From assembly GCA_963682055.1 (NCBI GenBank), contig OY821750.1:1118501-1182500 (forward strand): a DNA stretch of 64,000 nucleotides. The letters run 5' to 3'. The notes under the pieces are model-generated. The model searched no databases, had not been told where the DNA came from, and saw only the letters and a program-made list of their open reading frames with translations. Positions within the stretch are counted from its first letter, which is position 1, and the number at the start of each line of letters is the position of its first letter. The position numbers and the translations under genes were made by a program. This stretch comes from Primula veris (taxonomy: Eukaryota > Streptophyta > Magnoliopsida > Ericales > Primulaceae). This document shows positions 34,344 through 45,574 of this stretch, piece after piece.

Positions 34344-37300
34344 GTGAACAAATAAATAATCAATCTCACAATTATCTTTTACTTTACATAAATTTCTATA
34401 TTTAATTTGTGTTTTTACATGTTTTCAATATTGGTTACCTATAACCCTATATTCATGTCTCATTTTGAGCTTAATAATGAATTGAAAGTATTAAAATTTT
34501 GTAATTTGTAATTTTTTTATTATTATTTGTGTTATTTGCTGTATTCTAGTATACTGTATGCTTAGGGAATGTAGTCTAGTTTTAGAGGTTGTTTGGATGC
34601 AACATTTTTTGTAAATAAGCTGGTTTATTTGAGGTTCAGTGCATGTTTGGCAACAACTTTTTTTTTTAGCTTTTTGATTAAAAAAAATCCATAAGTGTTT
34701 GTTATGTCAGTTTTTTTAGCTTTTAAAAAGCTAGCTCTGGGTCAAAAAAGCTCTAAAGCATAGAAGCTAGGAATTTGCGGATTTGTTTAGCTTTTTCACA
34801 TTAGATTCTCCAAAAAAAAAAAACTAATGGATTGACTCGCTAATAGGTTAAAATAGGTGATGAATGACTTATCAATAAAATTAAGTTATAAGTAAAAGAA
34901 GTTGCAGTGGTGCCAAACACTACTCTGTAGTTTTTTTAAGCAAGTTTTTTTTTTCGTTCCTTTTTTAAAAGCAGCTCTTTGACCAAAAAATCTTATGTCA
35001 AACGGGCCCTCAAATAAAGCCTAGTTCATAGAGCTTAAACTTTCTATATTTTCCGGTCAGATAGAAAACAAGTTTTGACATTTAAGCAGACCAAACAAAT
35101 GTATTAAGAGTACAACTTTGATAAGCACAAAACCAAGTAACTTAGCTTAAAAGATGTAACAAAACAATCCTATAGTTGGATAAGTCATTTGTATCCTTCA
35201 TATCTTGGCTTTAATAAAATTCTTAATTCCCAAATCAAGGGAAGATAGTGCTAACTTCACCAAGTGTCATTCTAATATCTTGGCTTAATTATATTAGTAA
35301 AGGCACTGAATGAATGACGAAAAAGTAACAAAAATTTCGTTATAGGTGATTGCCAAATGCCAACTATATGCATATGTTGCGACAGTGGGTAGGAAATAGG
35401 AATTGCATATCTAAAAATGTTCTGCTTTTGAACAAATAAGAAAAAAGAAAATTGTGTTTTTATCTTCAAAAGCAACAAATCTATAGTTTGCGAGTGTACT
35501 TAGAGTTTCGCGCAATACTGAAATATTTATTTTGTGCTTGAGAACTATTTACCTAGTATAATTAAAGGTTCTGCTTTTAGATGGAGAAGAGAAAGAAAGA
35601 CATAACCGGGGTTTCCTACGAAACGCTCAGATTTTACAGCTTCTGATGAATTTTTAATGATCTGAGTTCTATGAGATATCAGAAAACTGAGTGACCCTTT
35701 TATCAGAACCAAATTCTCAACTCCCAACAACAACCATTCTCAAATAGTTATAAATATTTCAATTTGCAAGTGATGCTTGGATAGTCACGGTTAACTTTCA
35801 GCTCAATCTTCCATTTCTGCGAATAAGTACTTCTTCAAAATTAAGTTCATTTCTCTACAGTTTAAAAGCTGAGACAAAAAAGAGTCAGAACTGAATTTCT
35901 AATGTCAAAAATTTGAGTTTGAAACCAAGTGCTTATTTGGTAGTTACAATGTCTTCTCACCATACAATACATTAGAGCAGACACCCCTTCGTCTGTATCT
36001 GTAACAAACAATTTTTGTTTTCTTTATTTGCATATTAATTTTGCGTCAACAAAGAGTAACTGGTCAGAAATCTGATAACAAAATTTAAATTTATATGCAG
36101 CAATATCAGGGAAGATTATCCAAAATGTATCACAGTGCTGCCAACAGAATAGGCAGTTTTCCGTCCAATATCACAATGACCGTTTTGTCCTTAGCACACG
36201 TAACTTGCTTCTTTTCAAAGCAGGAGTGTTAGCTCGGACTAATATAAGGACTTCTTATGTTAATCGAAGAACTATTTACTGCAACGGTCTGTTCTAGACT
36301 CTGTTTAATTAGGTTGTTTAAAAAGTGTTAAAAGGGTCCATAGAACCTGATTCACGATTAAATTTGTTACCCAGCTTTAATCTCTTTTTTTGCTTAACTT
36401 TTGATTTCTTGTCATGAAATTTAATATAAAATTGTAGATAATGCTACACAAAGAAAAACTTATACAGAAAGTTGTGTTAGCCCTGCATTGGATATATAAT
36501 GAAAGTACTGAACCCTTGCGACTGACTTATTATTTTTGTATGCCGATCATTTTTCTATTACGCATTTTGTGGATGATATGTTAGCACAGTGTTGGATATA
36601 GAATGAAAGGGAAGAACTATTGTAATTGGACGTATCATTATTTATCTGCCAATCATATTTCTAGTGCATGATTCGTAACCGAAGATGTTTTTTTTTTTGC
36701 AGCTGCTCCATCCCCCTCTACTATATCCTCACTTGAAAAGGTTGATTTCCTTAAACTACAAAATGGAAGGTAAAACGTTATTCTGATTCCAAAAAATTTC
36801 TCTTTAATTTCAGTTCGTTGTTGCCATTTACATTAGGCTTGTACTTTGATCAATGACCTTAGAATTCATACTCCCTCCTTCCTAGAGCAAATGATAGTTT
36901 TGCGACATTCATTTACCTAAGTTTAGAAATATTACAAAACTACCCTTCAGTACATGATAAACGATAGCGGAAAATGGTTTTTGAGAATTTATAAAGAACA
37001 ATTTAGGAAACAAGTCTATTATTTTAGCATGGTGGGAGTATATTTTTATTTTATGGCCTAATGCCTTTCGTCTCTCTTATAAATGCAGTGACATACGTGG
37101 TGTTGCAATTGCTGGCGTAGAGGGGGAACCTATATCTCTTACTGAACCAGTTACAGAAGCAATAGCTGCTGCTTTTACTATGTGGTTATCGGATAAGAAA
37201 AAATCAAATGGGTCAAAACATTTGACAGTTTCAGTTGGGACTGATTCACGTATTTCTGCACAAAAGCTACAGGTATGTATACACTTGTGAAACTGAATCT

Positions 37301-40300
37301 TTTTTATGTTTTTCTGTCATAAATTAGTCTTTTTCAAAGGTATGCAGCTGTCTGTTTCTTTAGTGACACATACTGATTTTGTGATGGAAAAGTAGGAGAT
37401 AAAAAAGAATGATTTTATGGAGGCAAATTCATATCCACGTAGGGACCAAGATGTGCTTATGAGGCGGATTTTGGCATCACATATTTTCGGATATTAAAAT
37501 GTGATGTCGTCACATTTTACCCGTAAAGTAATCTATATCATTGATGCTTTTTTAAGTAATTTAGTTTTACTGCATTTATTTATTTAATGAATATGTGTCT
37601 GTTCACTTTGTGTTTCTTATTCTCAACAGTTGTAATTATTTTTGAGTGTACCTTTTTGTTATAATAGCTGTGTTTTTACAGTGGTGCCTTTTTGGTCAAT
37701 ATAAATAGGGTGGTTTGTAAGAACAAAAAAGAATTAAGTTTTGGTATTGGAATGAATATGAGAGTTTGGTACTCTTTTCAATTGAGTTTAGTACTCTAGA
37801 TCCTAGATTTTGTGGGGGGTTAAGTTTCGTATAGGGTTTGATTCCGGAAGTTTGTAGCAGATTTTTGTTAGGGTTTTGTATCCTACATGCTACATCAATT
37901 CTCTTTTGGGTTTTACTTTCAGAAATTATTGATTAGTCTTTAGAAGGCATGCACTTGCCTGTTTCTTGTACGGGACGAGTATTGCGTTTGTGATGGAAAG
38001 TAAGCAATAGAAATTGCATATGTTTCATGGCCGATTCTAGTCTCAATTAACTACTCAGAATTGCGTTTTAATTTTGGGATAATTCTCAATGAAGTATTCT
38101 GGACTTATTTCCAACTAAATGCTAGTGGGAAGTGGGAACTGTTCTTTCCCATTGAGTGGTATCGTGCTATAATTCAGTACACAAATCCAAAAACAGTTTT
38201 ATTGAGGTTTATGTCCTACAAAAGTGACTTCGGTTTATTAGATATTATATCAATCAAAATAGTTCATTGAAGTCTGTATACCCATCAAAAGCGAAACTTG
38301 TATGCCAACAAATATTGGTTCATTGAAGTCTATGCCCAGAAAAGATACCACTGGATGAGAAACAAGTTTGTCATTGTCATTTGTGATGAGAAATTTACAT
38401 TACGTCTTCTATTAGTTGCTTTACTCTATGTTTAATTTTCAGGATGCCGTTTCTCGAGGAATAGCCGGTGCTGGTCTGAATGTCGTCCAATATGGGTGGG
38501 TTCTCGATTTAGCTTTGATTAATTATTGATTATTGGCTTCTTGTTTGATCATGCTACTCATAAGCTATGGGAATGTGATTTCCCATTCTATAGCATGCTT
38601 TTTTACATTTTGCTTTTTGTTTTTTGTTTGCAGATTAGCATCCACACCAGCAATGTTTAATAGCACAATCACCGAAGATGTAAATTTTTTATGCCCAGTT
38701 GATGGATCCATTATGATAACAGGTGAACATATACCCAAGTACCTTGACAGGGCTTGTTTGTCTGCAATTTGTGCAAATAAGCTGGATTTTGGTTTAAAGG
38801 AACCAGGTTCATCCAGCTTAAAGCTTCTAGCTTTTTCAGGCAAATTTTTTGAAATTCTCAGCTTCTTAACTGGTTAACCAAAACATGTTTTAGATTTTCA
38901 AGGGAAAAAATAAAATAAAAGCTGAGCTTAGACAAAATGCAACCAAACCAGGCCTTAGGGCTTGTTTGCCTTATATATTTGAAGCAAAAAGACTGGATTT
39001 TTATGTTGAGAAAAGAGCTGAGTTCAACTAGCTAAAAGCTTCTAGCTTTATCAGGGCAGAGACCAGGAAATCTCAGATTTAAGCTGGTCATAAAAAAAAC
39101 TTGCTTTTGAGCAAAAAGACAAAGAAAACTGAGCTTAAACGTTGCAACCAAACAAGGTGAGAAAAGCTGGAATCTTTTAGGTTGAGAAAAGAGGTTGGTT
39201 CTGGTCATCCAAAACTCATTTCTAACTTGTAAGCAATAAAAGTGTACCTTAAAATCTGCAACCAAACAAGGCTTCAATGCAACAAAAAATATAATTACTA
39301 ATCATTTTGTTTTCTGACAATTGCGGGATCTTCTTGTTTGCCAGCTAGTCACCTGCCTTACAACAGAAATGGTTTCAAATTTTTCACAAATGCTGGAGGA
39401 CTCGGAAAACCGGATATTAAGGATATTTTGGAGCGGGCTACAAAAATATACGATGGTTTTACAATTGAAAGCTTAAAAGATGCAGAATTAAAAGCATCTT
39501 CGTCTGTAAAAAAAGTTGATTATATGGCTGTATATACATCTGATCTAGTAGCAGCAGTACGCAAAGCTGCAGGAAATATAGGTAAAAGGAAATCTCGTGT
39601 GTTTGTATTTTCAAGCAGAAGTTGGTGTACTTATTTGTTTTCGGTTTTTTCTAAGTTGGAGTACACTCATCTATTATCTGTTTCCAACTTTGTACATTCA
39701 TATTATATTCAGTTTGCATGCTGGGAAATAATTTTCTACCCATTATGTACACTTTTGTCACTTTTCTATCCCTTATTTACTCGGTTCTTCAATTCTGTTC
39801 TCTAATTTACGATAAAAATTCGAGAAAGTAACATATGCACCCCTGACTTGCGGTAGTTAAATATACAAAATTATAAAGGCTTGACAATTGGGGCTATAAA
39901 GTCTAAGACAGTACAGTAATAAGCTGATAAAACATTGTGTTCCAGTTCACTTAGTAAAACTTTTCATCGTTCATTATGCAAAATAGAACTTACGTGATAT
40001 ACTGTGTTTTTTAAAGCTTAAAAATTCCAAAATTTGAAACCCCTTATCTATTCAAGAGAATGCGAATTGTAACCATCACCTTGTCTTTTTTTTTTTTTTA
40101 TCTCAGAGAAGCCTTTGGAGGGTTTTCATATAGTTGTTGACGCGGGCAATGGTGCAGGAGGTTTCTTTGCTGTAAGATTCTATATTTGCGCTTAAAAAAC
40201 ATCTTACTTTTAGTTTAAAAACAACATGAACTTACATTTGAATTGTTGGATTTGTATGTTTATTAGGCAAAGGTGCTTGAACCTTTGGGAGCAATTACTA

Positions 40301-43300
40301 CTGGCAGTCAGTTCTTAGACCCTGATGGTAATGTGTATAACCTTTGACCCAGCTTACAATATTTATTTTTGAAAATGTGACGATACATAATTGTGCAAAT
40401 TTTATATTAACCTACTATGTTATTCTCATTTTCTCTTGTTTCGACAATTTTCCCTCCTAACACTACTTAAAATACGTCCTCGAGTTTTAGCACACTTATA
40501 TATCAATTGACTTCGATGTTAGGTACATTTCCCAATCATATTCCTAACCCGGAGGATAAGGAAGCAATGAAAGCCATCACTCAGGCAGTTCTTAGTAACA
40601 AGGCGGATTTGGGAATTATATTCGATACAGATGTTGACAGGTAGACATTTATTTCACAAAATTCACTCAGCTTAAATGCCTTTCATATTTTCTAAGAAAA
40701 TGACGACGTGTGTTAGATCTGCTGCTGTGGATGCCTCTGGCCGTGAATTGAATCGGAATCGTTTGATTGCTTTGATGTCAGCCATTGTCCTTGAAGAAGT
40801 AAGCTTTCGTTTAAGGCCTTGTTTGGTTGCAGCTTTTAGGCTTAATTCTTTTGCTTGTTTCCCTAAAAACGCTGCACTGTATTTGGTTGACCCGTTTAAA
40901 AGTGGAGTTGTTCTGGGGATTTGTCGAGAAAAAGCAAGAAGCATTTTAGTTGAATGAACCCGTATTCTTTCTCAACCACAACAAACTCATTTTGTTAAAG
41001 TCTACAGCAAAACAGGATTGAGTTTCTATTTAGTATCGCTCTTTTCACACCCAGACAAGTTTTCACTTGTATATAAAATAAAATCAAAACACCTGGAAAT
41101 ATCAAACGAGAAGCAGGCTTGTAGATTTTAAAATCAATGGATAACTAGAGATGGTTTTTTATGGACTTAATAATCGTTTAATCCTTATTCATTGCTTTCT
41201 TTGTGTTATTAGCATCCCGGAACAACCATCGTCACGGATAGCGTGACTTCAGACGGATTAACCGCATTTATTGAAAAGAAACTAGGTAAGGGGTGTGAAC
41301 TTGCTAATGAAATTATTATTGATGAAGATTTTACTCAAATATTGCTTTATTTAATTTAGGAGGAAAGCACCACAGGTTCAAAAGAGGCTATAAGAATGTC
41401 ATTGATGAAGCAATTCGCCTGGTACTAAAACATACTTATCTCCTTTTTCTTACATGTTGAATTTATATTTGTCTCCTGATGTCTGCACTCTGCAAATGTC
41501 ATGCTCATCCGTATTATCTGAATTAGTTACAGTTTCGTACTTCAAGGTAGCACACAATTTTTTTAATTAATATCAGAACCTAACTTCTTTTTACGTTTTT
41601 GTACGCTACCTAGAGAACAACAATAGGTACGAGACCAGAATAGGAAAAGACAGGATAAAATTGTGTACAATTATATAAAAAACTTGATAAAATATTGTAC
41701 AAGGATATCTGTTTTTCTTACTAATAAGTACCTCAACTATGTTTTTCTCTTTGGTACACATGGTGTACTAAATCATTGAGAAATGTAAGATAGTATGCTA
41801 ATTGCTAGTTCTTGATTACTTTCGCTCATAGTTGCAGGAATCTCCTAAACCTTAGGCGCTCCCGTACCGAAAGCTTGATTCCGCGCTTCCGTCGTCGGAA
41901 GCTTCCGGAATCTTCTCCCGGTAACTAAAAAAAAGAAGAAAAGAGAGACTGGGACTATAGTTTTTAAGTTATCATAAAAACTTATCCAATATCTAAAATG
42001 TTACAATAATATCTGTATTAAGTAACATACATGATCCTAATGAAATAATAGCGGGTCTATAGTAAGTTTTAAACTTTTAATCATTCAAAAAATGACTTTT
42101 TACTTTTAATTGTCACAAAAAACTCCCAAAAGATTAATAATCCTAAAATTAATTTACAAGAAACTTAAAAAAGAAAATACCCAACTATATTATATCTTTT
42201 ATATTTTTTAATAGACACTTCCGACGACACTTCTCCCTTTTATAACCCTCCGCTTCCCCGCTCCCGTACTCGTTCCCGCTCCCGCTTCGTGCAACTATGC
42301 TTTCGCTTACAAAATCGAAATCTGGTGATACATTAGTGTACAGAGCTGTAAGTAAACCATAGTTTTTTTCTTAAAGTTGACTGGCATTGAGAACTCGGCC
42401 TTAAGTCTAAGTTTCTCAAAATGATATTTGTTTTCCAGAACTCGGTTGGTGAGGAGTCTCATTTGGCCATTGAAACCAGTGGCCACGGTGCTCTAAAAAA
42501 GAATCGATGGCTTGATGATGGTGCATACCTCATGGTAAGCTTGTTCCTTTATTTTTCTCTCATAATTCCACTATCTTCTCCCTAATTTGATTACTTTTTT
42601 CAGGTCAAACTCTTGAATAAACTTGCTTCTGCCAGAGCCACAGGAGCAGGAAGTGGCAGCAAAGTTTTGACCGATTTAGTGGAGAGTTTAGAAGAACCTG
42701 CTATTTCTATTGAACTGAGACTAAAGATCGATCAAAGCCATTCAGATTTGAAAGGAGGGTATGTTACATTATGGTTTTTATTTGGGTAAAATTCAAGAAA
42801 TCGGATTTATTATGTGTGCTTTGCAAATAACCTATGTTCTTCGATCACTTGCAAATTATCGCATGGGCAATTTTTATTTTTTTGCAAACAGCCCCAATAC
42901 ATTAAAAAGGCATCAATTTGTCGGTCTGTTTCGTATAACTCGCCTTTTCATGGTGATTAATCTGGGGCTAAACAGTATTAGGTAGCTTGCAGTGCATAGG
43001 TGACAAAAGAATACATAGAATATTAAAGATTTAAACAAACCGTTACATCAAGCGCAAAATAGGCCATTAAAAGTTTAATATGGGGTCAGTTGTAAGATAT
43101 AGGTAGTAAATGGGGGTTAATTGCGATTAACCGGAGTACATAGCGTCATTTGCCTAACCCGCAGAGCATGAGATTTATTTCCATTTTTGCTTTTTTATTT
43201 TAATTGCTAGGAAGCCTATGAATAATTTCGAGACAGTAGAATTAATAAATGTTATTATGGCAGGTCATTCCGTGAATACGGAGAGGCAGTGCTGAAACAT

Positions 43301-44226
43301 TTAGAGAACAAAACAGACTCGGACCGGAATCTTCAGAAAGCACCTGTGAATTATGAAGGGGTATTTTTCTAATATTCGCTAATTTATCAAAGTTCTTGCT
43401 ATTTTATAATAATATGGCATTTACTGGAATACTTTGTCGAGTGGCGAATAGGTCAGAGTTTCTGGGTTTGGGGGGTGGTTCCTTCTTAGACTCTCGCTTC
43501 ATGATCCTGTTCTTCCTCTCAACATTGAGGTATAAACAAATCTTTCTCCTCTAATTTATTTACTTCTATAAATTCAAACAAAACAAATTACGAAGTACTG
43601 AATACCACTGCCTTTGTAAGTTCGATTTTTTTCATTTACTCATAAGCTACCTATCCAATTAAAGATGGGATAAAGACCAACTTAAAAGCCTAAGGAACTG
43701 AATTACGGGAAGAAAAGAAATCAACCGGGGACAACCAAGGGGGTATTAGGGTTTGTTTGGTTTCTACTTTTAAGCAACGAACCTGGCTTGTTATATACTG
43801 AAAAAAAAAGTGGGGTTTGGCCAACTTAGATCTAGCTTTGTCACTCTAGAAAACCAAACAGTTAAAATGTCAGCAATAAGTTGACGAATCAACCACGCTA
43901 CAGCTTTTTAAAAAAGCAACCAAGTTGAGATTAAAAGTTTTTTATTTAATCCAGAAAACCGAACCCCCCCAAAAAAAGTCAGCTTCTAGGGTGACCAACC
44001 ATATGTTCTTCTTGTAAACTAAGTAATGATTACCTGAGTTTTAAAAGCTGCAAGCAAACCACCCCCGATATGTACTTTAAAGATGGCCCAAAATAATTTT
44101 TCCACATTGGTGAATTTGTAGGCATCAAGCCATGAGGATGCTGTTAAACTAGGACTTGCTGTGCTTGCTGCTGCCAAGGAGTTTCAAGCTTTAGATACGT
44201 CTGCGTTGACCAAGTTTGTGCAGTGA
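34337..44226 (+). CDS. Alpha-D-phosphohexomutase family protein (phosphoglucosamine/phosphomannomutase-like)
   Basis: Family enzymes move phosphate between C1 and C6 (or C1 and O6) of sugar phosphates. It corresponds to the plant subgroup annotated 'phosphoglucosamine mutase family' in Arabidopsis (At5g17530 type). Exons: 34337-34343 (tentative), 36703-36769, 37089-37272, 38443-38495, 38634-38722, 39345-39581, 40107-40171, 40267-40327, 40523-40640, 40717-40798, 41213-41285, 41360-41421, 42439-42534, 42604-42758, 43264-43360, 43452-43529, 44122-44226. Total 1,629 nt, 542 aa, all phases consistent. Motifs: NGSDIRGVA near 23-31; active-site Ser135 in TASHLP; metal loop DTDVDR (289-294); sugar loop ETSGHGA (378-384); C-terminal phosphate loop near VSGFGGW (485-491). 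Homologues carry a plastid transit peptide; here none is visible. Introns hold a hAT element and several TIR elements. Confidence 0.92.
34580..34995. mobile_element. TIR element(s) related to the TTGTTTGG family
   Basis: Outer 'ggttgtttggatgcaac' and inner 'gtgcatgtttggcaacaac' ends face 'gccaaacactac' and 'tcaaacgggccctc' on the right. It lies in the long first intron of the phosphohexomutase and is degenerate. Confidence 0.4.
38750..38955. mobile_element. TTGTTTGG-type TIR element 1 (phosphohexomutase intron)
   Basis: Starts GGGCTTGTTTGTCTGCA and ends TGCAACCAAACCAGGCC. The interior has the family phrase 'ccagcttaaagcttctagc'. It sits 28 bp after the donor of the exon that ends at 38722. 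Confidence 0.7.
38957..39273. mobile_element. TTGTTTGG-type TIR element 2, abutting element 1
   Basis: Begins GGGCTTGTTTGCC directly after element 1 and ends TGCAACCAAACAAGGC. An internal 'tgcaaccaaacaaggtg' at about 39141-39157 suggests two overlapping or nested copies. Confidence 0.65.
40812..41010. mobile_element. TTGTTTGG-type TIR element 3 (truncated)
   Basis: Left end AGGCCTTGTTTGGTTGCAG, 14 bp after an exon donor; the right end is not recognisable. It extends an open frame across the exon border (40676-40957), which is an artefact. Confidence 0.55.
41827..42299. mobile_element. hAT-type MITE with perfect 8-bp target duplication (phosphohexomutase intron)
   Basis: 473 bp. Termini CATAGTTGCA and TGCAACTATG are perfect inverted repeats of 10 bp, with subterminal 'cgctcccgta' on both sides. 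The direct flanks are CTTTCGCT at 41819-41826 and again at 42300-42307. An 8-bp duplication points to the hAT superfamily. The ends are GC-rich against an AT-rich host intron. No coding capacity. Confidence 0.92.
43748..44065. mobile_element. TTGTTTGG-type TIR element 4 (last intron of the phosphohexomutase)
   Basis: Left AGGGTTTGTTTGGTTTC, right GCTGCAAGCAAACCACCCC. The interior holds 'aacttagatctagcttt' and 'cagcttctagg' family phrases. Confidence 0.6.
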
Positions 44227-45372
44227 TCTTAAGGCGACTTTGGCACTTTTGCCTTTTACTATACATAATGGCGTATATGAGAATTGCACTTTATACGTGT
44301 GATAGTTGAGAATTTTAATGAAGAAGAATCGTGCATAAATCCAGATTATGTGAGAAATAAGTGTTTTCTGTTTCTGGATGTTTTGTGACTGAGCTCCAGT
44401 GACTGTAGTAATGGCTGCAATTTTGATATTTAGTTATCAACTCTACAGAGTATTACTATCTCGAAAATGTCATTTGCAAATATTAATACAAATTTTAGCC
44501 ACATGTGAAAGTCTTATGATTCTTTAAGAGCAAGAGACCTGCCTCTGAACGTCTTTAATGCCAACGTGAATTCATATAATATCTAAAGTCGTCGTGTCTG
44601 GGTGAAATGCCTAGAGAAAATCATTGGCTGAGTTTGCTTCCTAAGAATTGTTTTTAACTACTACTTTAGATCGTAACAAGATCTAAATGGTTAAGACTGC
44701 AACAAGCCGAGGACTCTTGTGGTGCTGACCATATCGACATGAAATTGTTTCCTTCTTTCCCATGGTGGGAATATTATATCTGTGCACAAATGGAAGCTAC
44801 AAACATGGGTAAATGAGAATTTCATCTATGACCAACACGCGTTTATGATTATCTCAATCTAGCGTGGTAGAATAGTGTAGGGCGAGTCTACGCAGATTTG
44901 GGGTTGGACGACCTATTTCCGCATAGAATCCTCTTTGGGCTTCTTTCAAACATTGGGTAAATTGAAACAGACTTGGTAAATTCACCGATAAGCTTAGTCA
45001 GTTATAATAGGGTACATTAATTGTGTACCAAAAGGTAATAAGAGATAATCGACAAAAACAAAACTAAAATACAACCAAAACAAGACCTTTGATGAACACA
45101 ACCATATAATTTGAACTCTCTTCTCAAGCATTTAACATCACCTTATCTGAAATAATGAAACCAATATGCTTATCAACAAATAAAAATAAATAAAACCAAT
45201 ATAGGCAAGCAGGCTTGAATGTCACGATTTCAATTCTCCTCTACCACCCTCCGGAAGTACGACATTCACTGTACTAAAGAACACTGTATTACATAATACA
45301 AAAAAACTGTAGTATTTCGTAATAAATACATGTTTCTAAAGCCTACTTTATGTGTGAGAATGTTGTTTACTT
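44227..45372. other. Intergenic region between two convergent genes
   Basis: Holds the 3' UTR of the phosphohexomutase and the downstream region of ERMP1. No frame, RNA gene or clear repeat was seen. Confidence 0.5.
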
Positions 45373-45574
45373 GGGCATTGTTTGGTTGCACCTTTTAAAC
45401 TCATATCTTTGTTTTATACTTGCCTAAAAGCTAAATTCCACTTGGATGATGAGCTTAAAACTGAGATTTTTTTGGGTTGTTTGCCCGAAAAGCCTAGTCC
45501 CCTTAAGCTAAATGAAACTAGTTTTCTCACTCAAACTCAGCTTTTTTCTATGAAGTTGCAACCAAACAAGCTCT
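45373..45574. mobile_element. TTGTTTGG-type TIR element 5, ending on the ERMP1 stop codon
   Basis: Left end GGGCATTGTTTGGTTGCA, right end TGCAACCAAACAAGCTCT, interior 'ccttaagctaaatgaaac'. The ERMP1 stop codon (complement of CTA, 45573-45575) overlaps the last one or two bases of the element. The ERMP1 3' UTR therefore starts inside the element. Confidence 0.7.

Noticed and set aside
38533..38877. 114-codon frame starting in intron sequence of the mutase gene
   Set aside because: It reads through a true exon (38634-38722) into a transposable element in the next intron; the exon's own frame and splice sites explain it.
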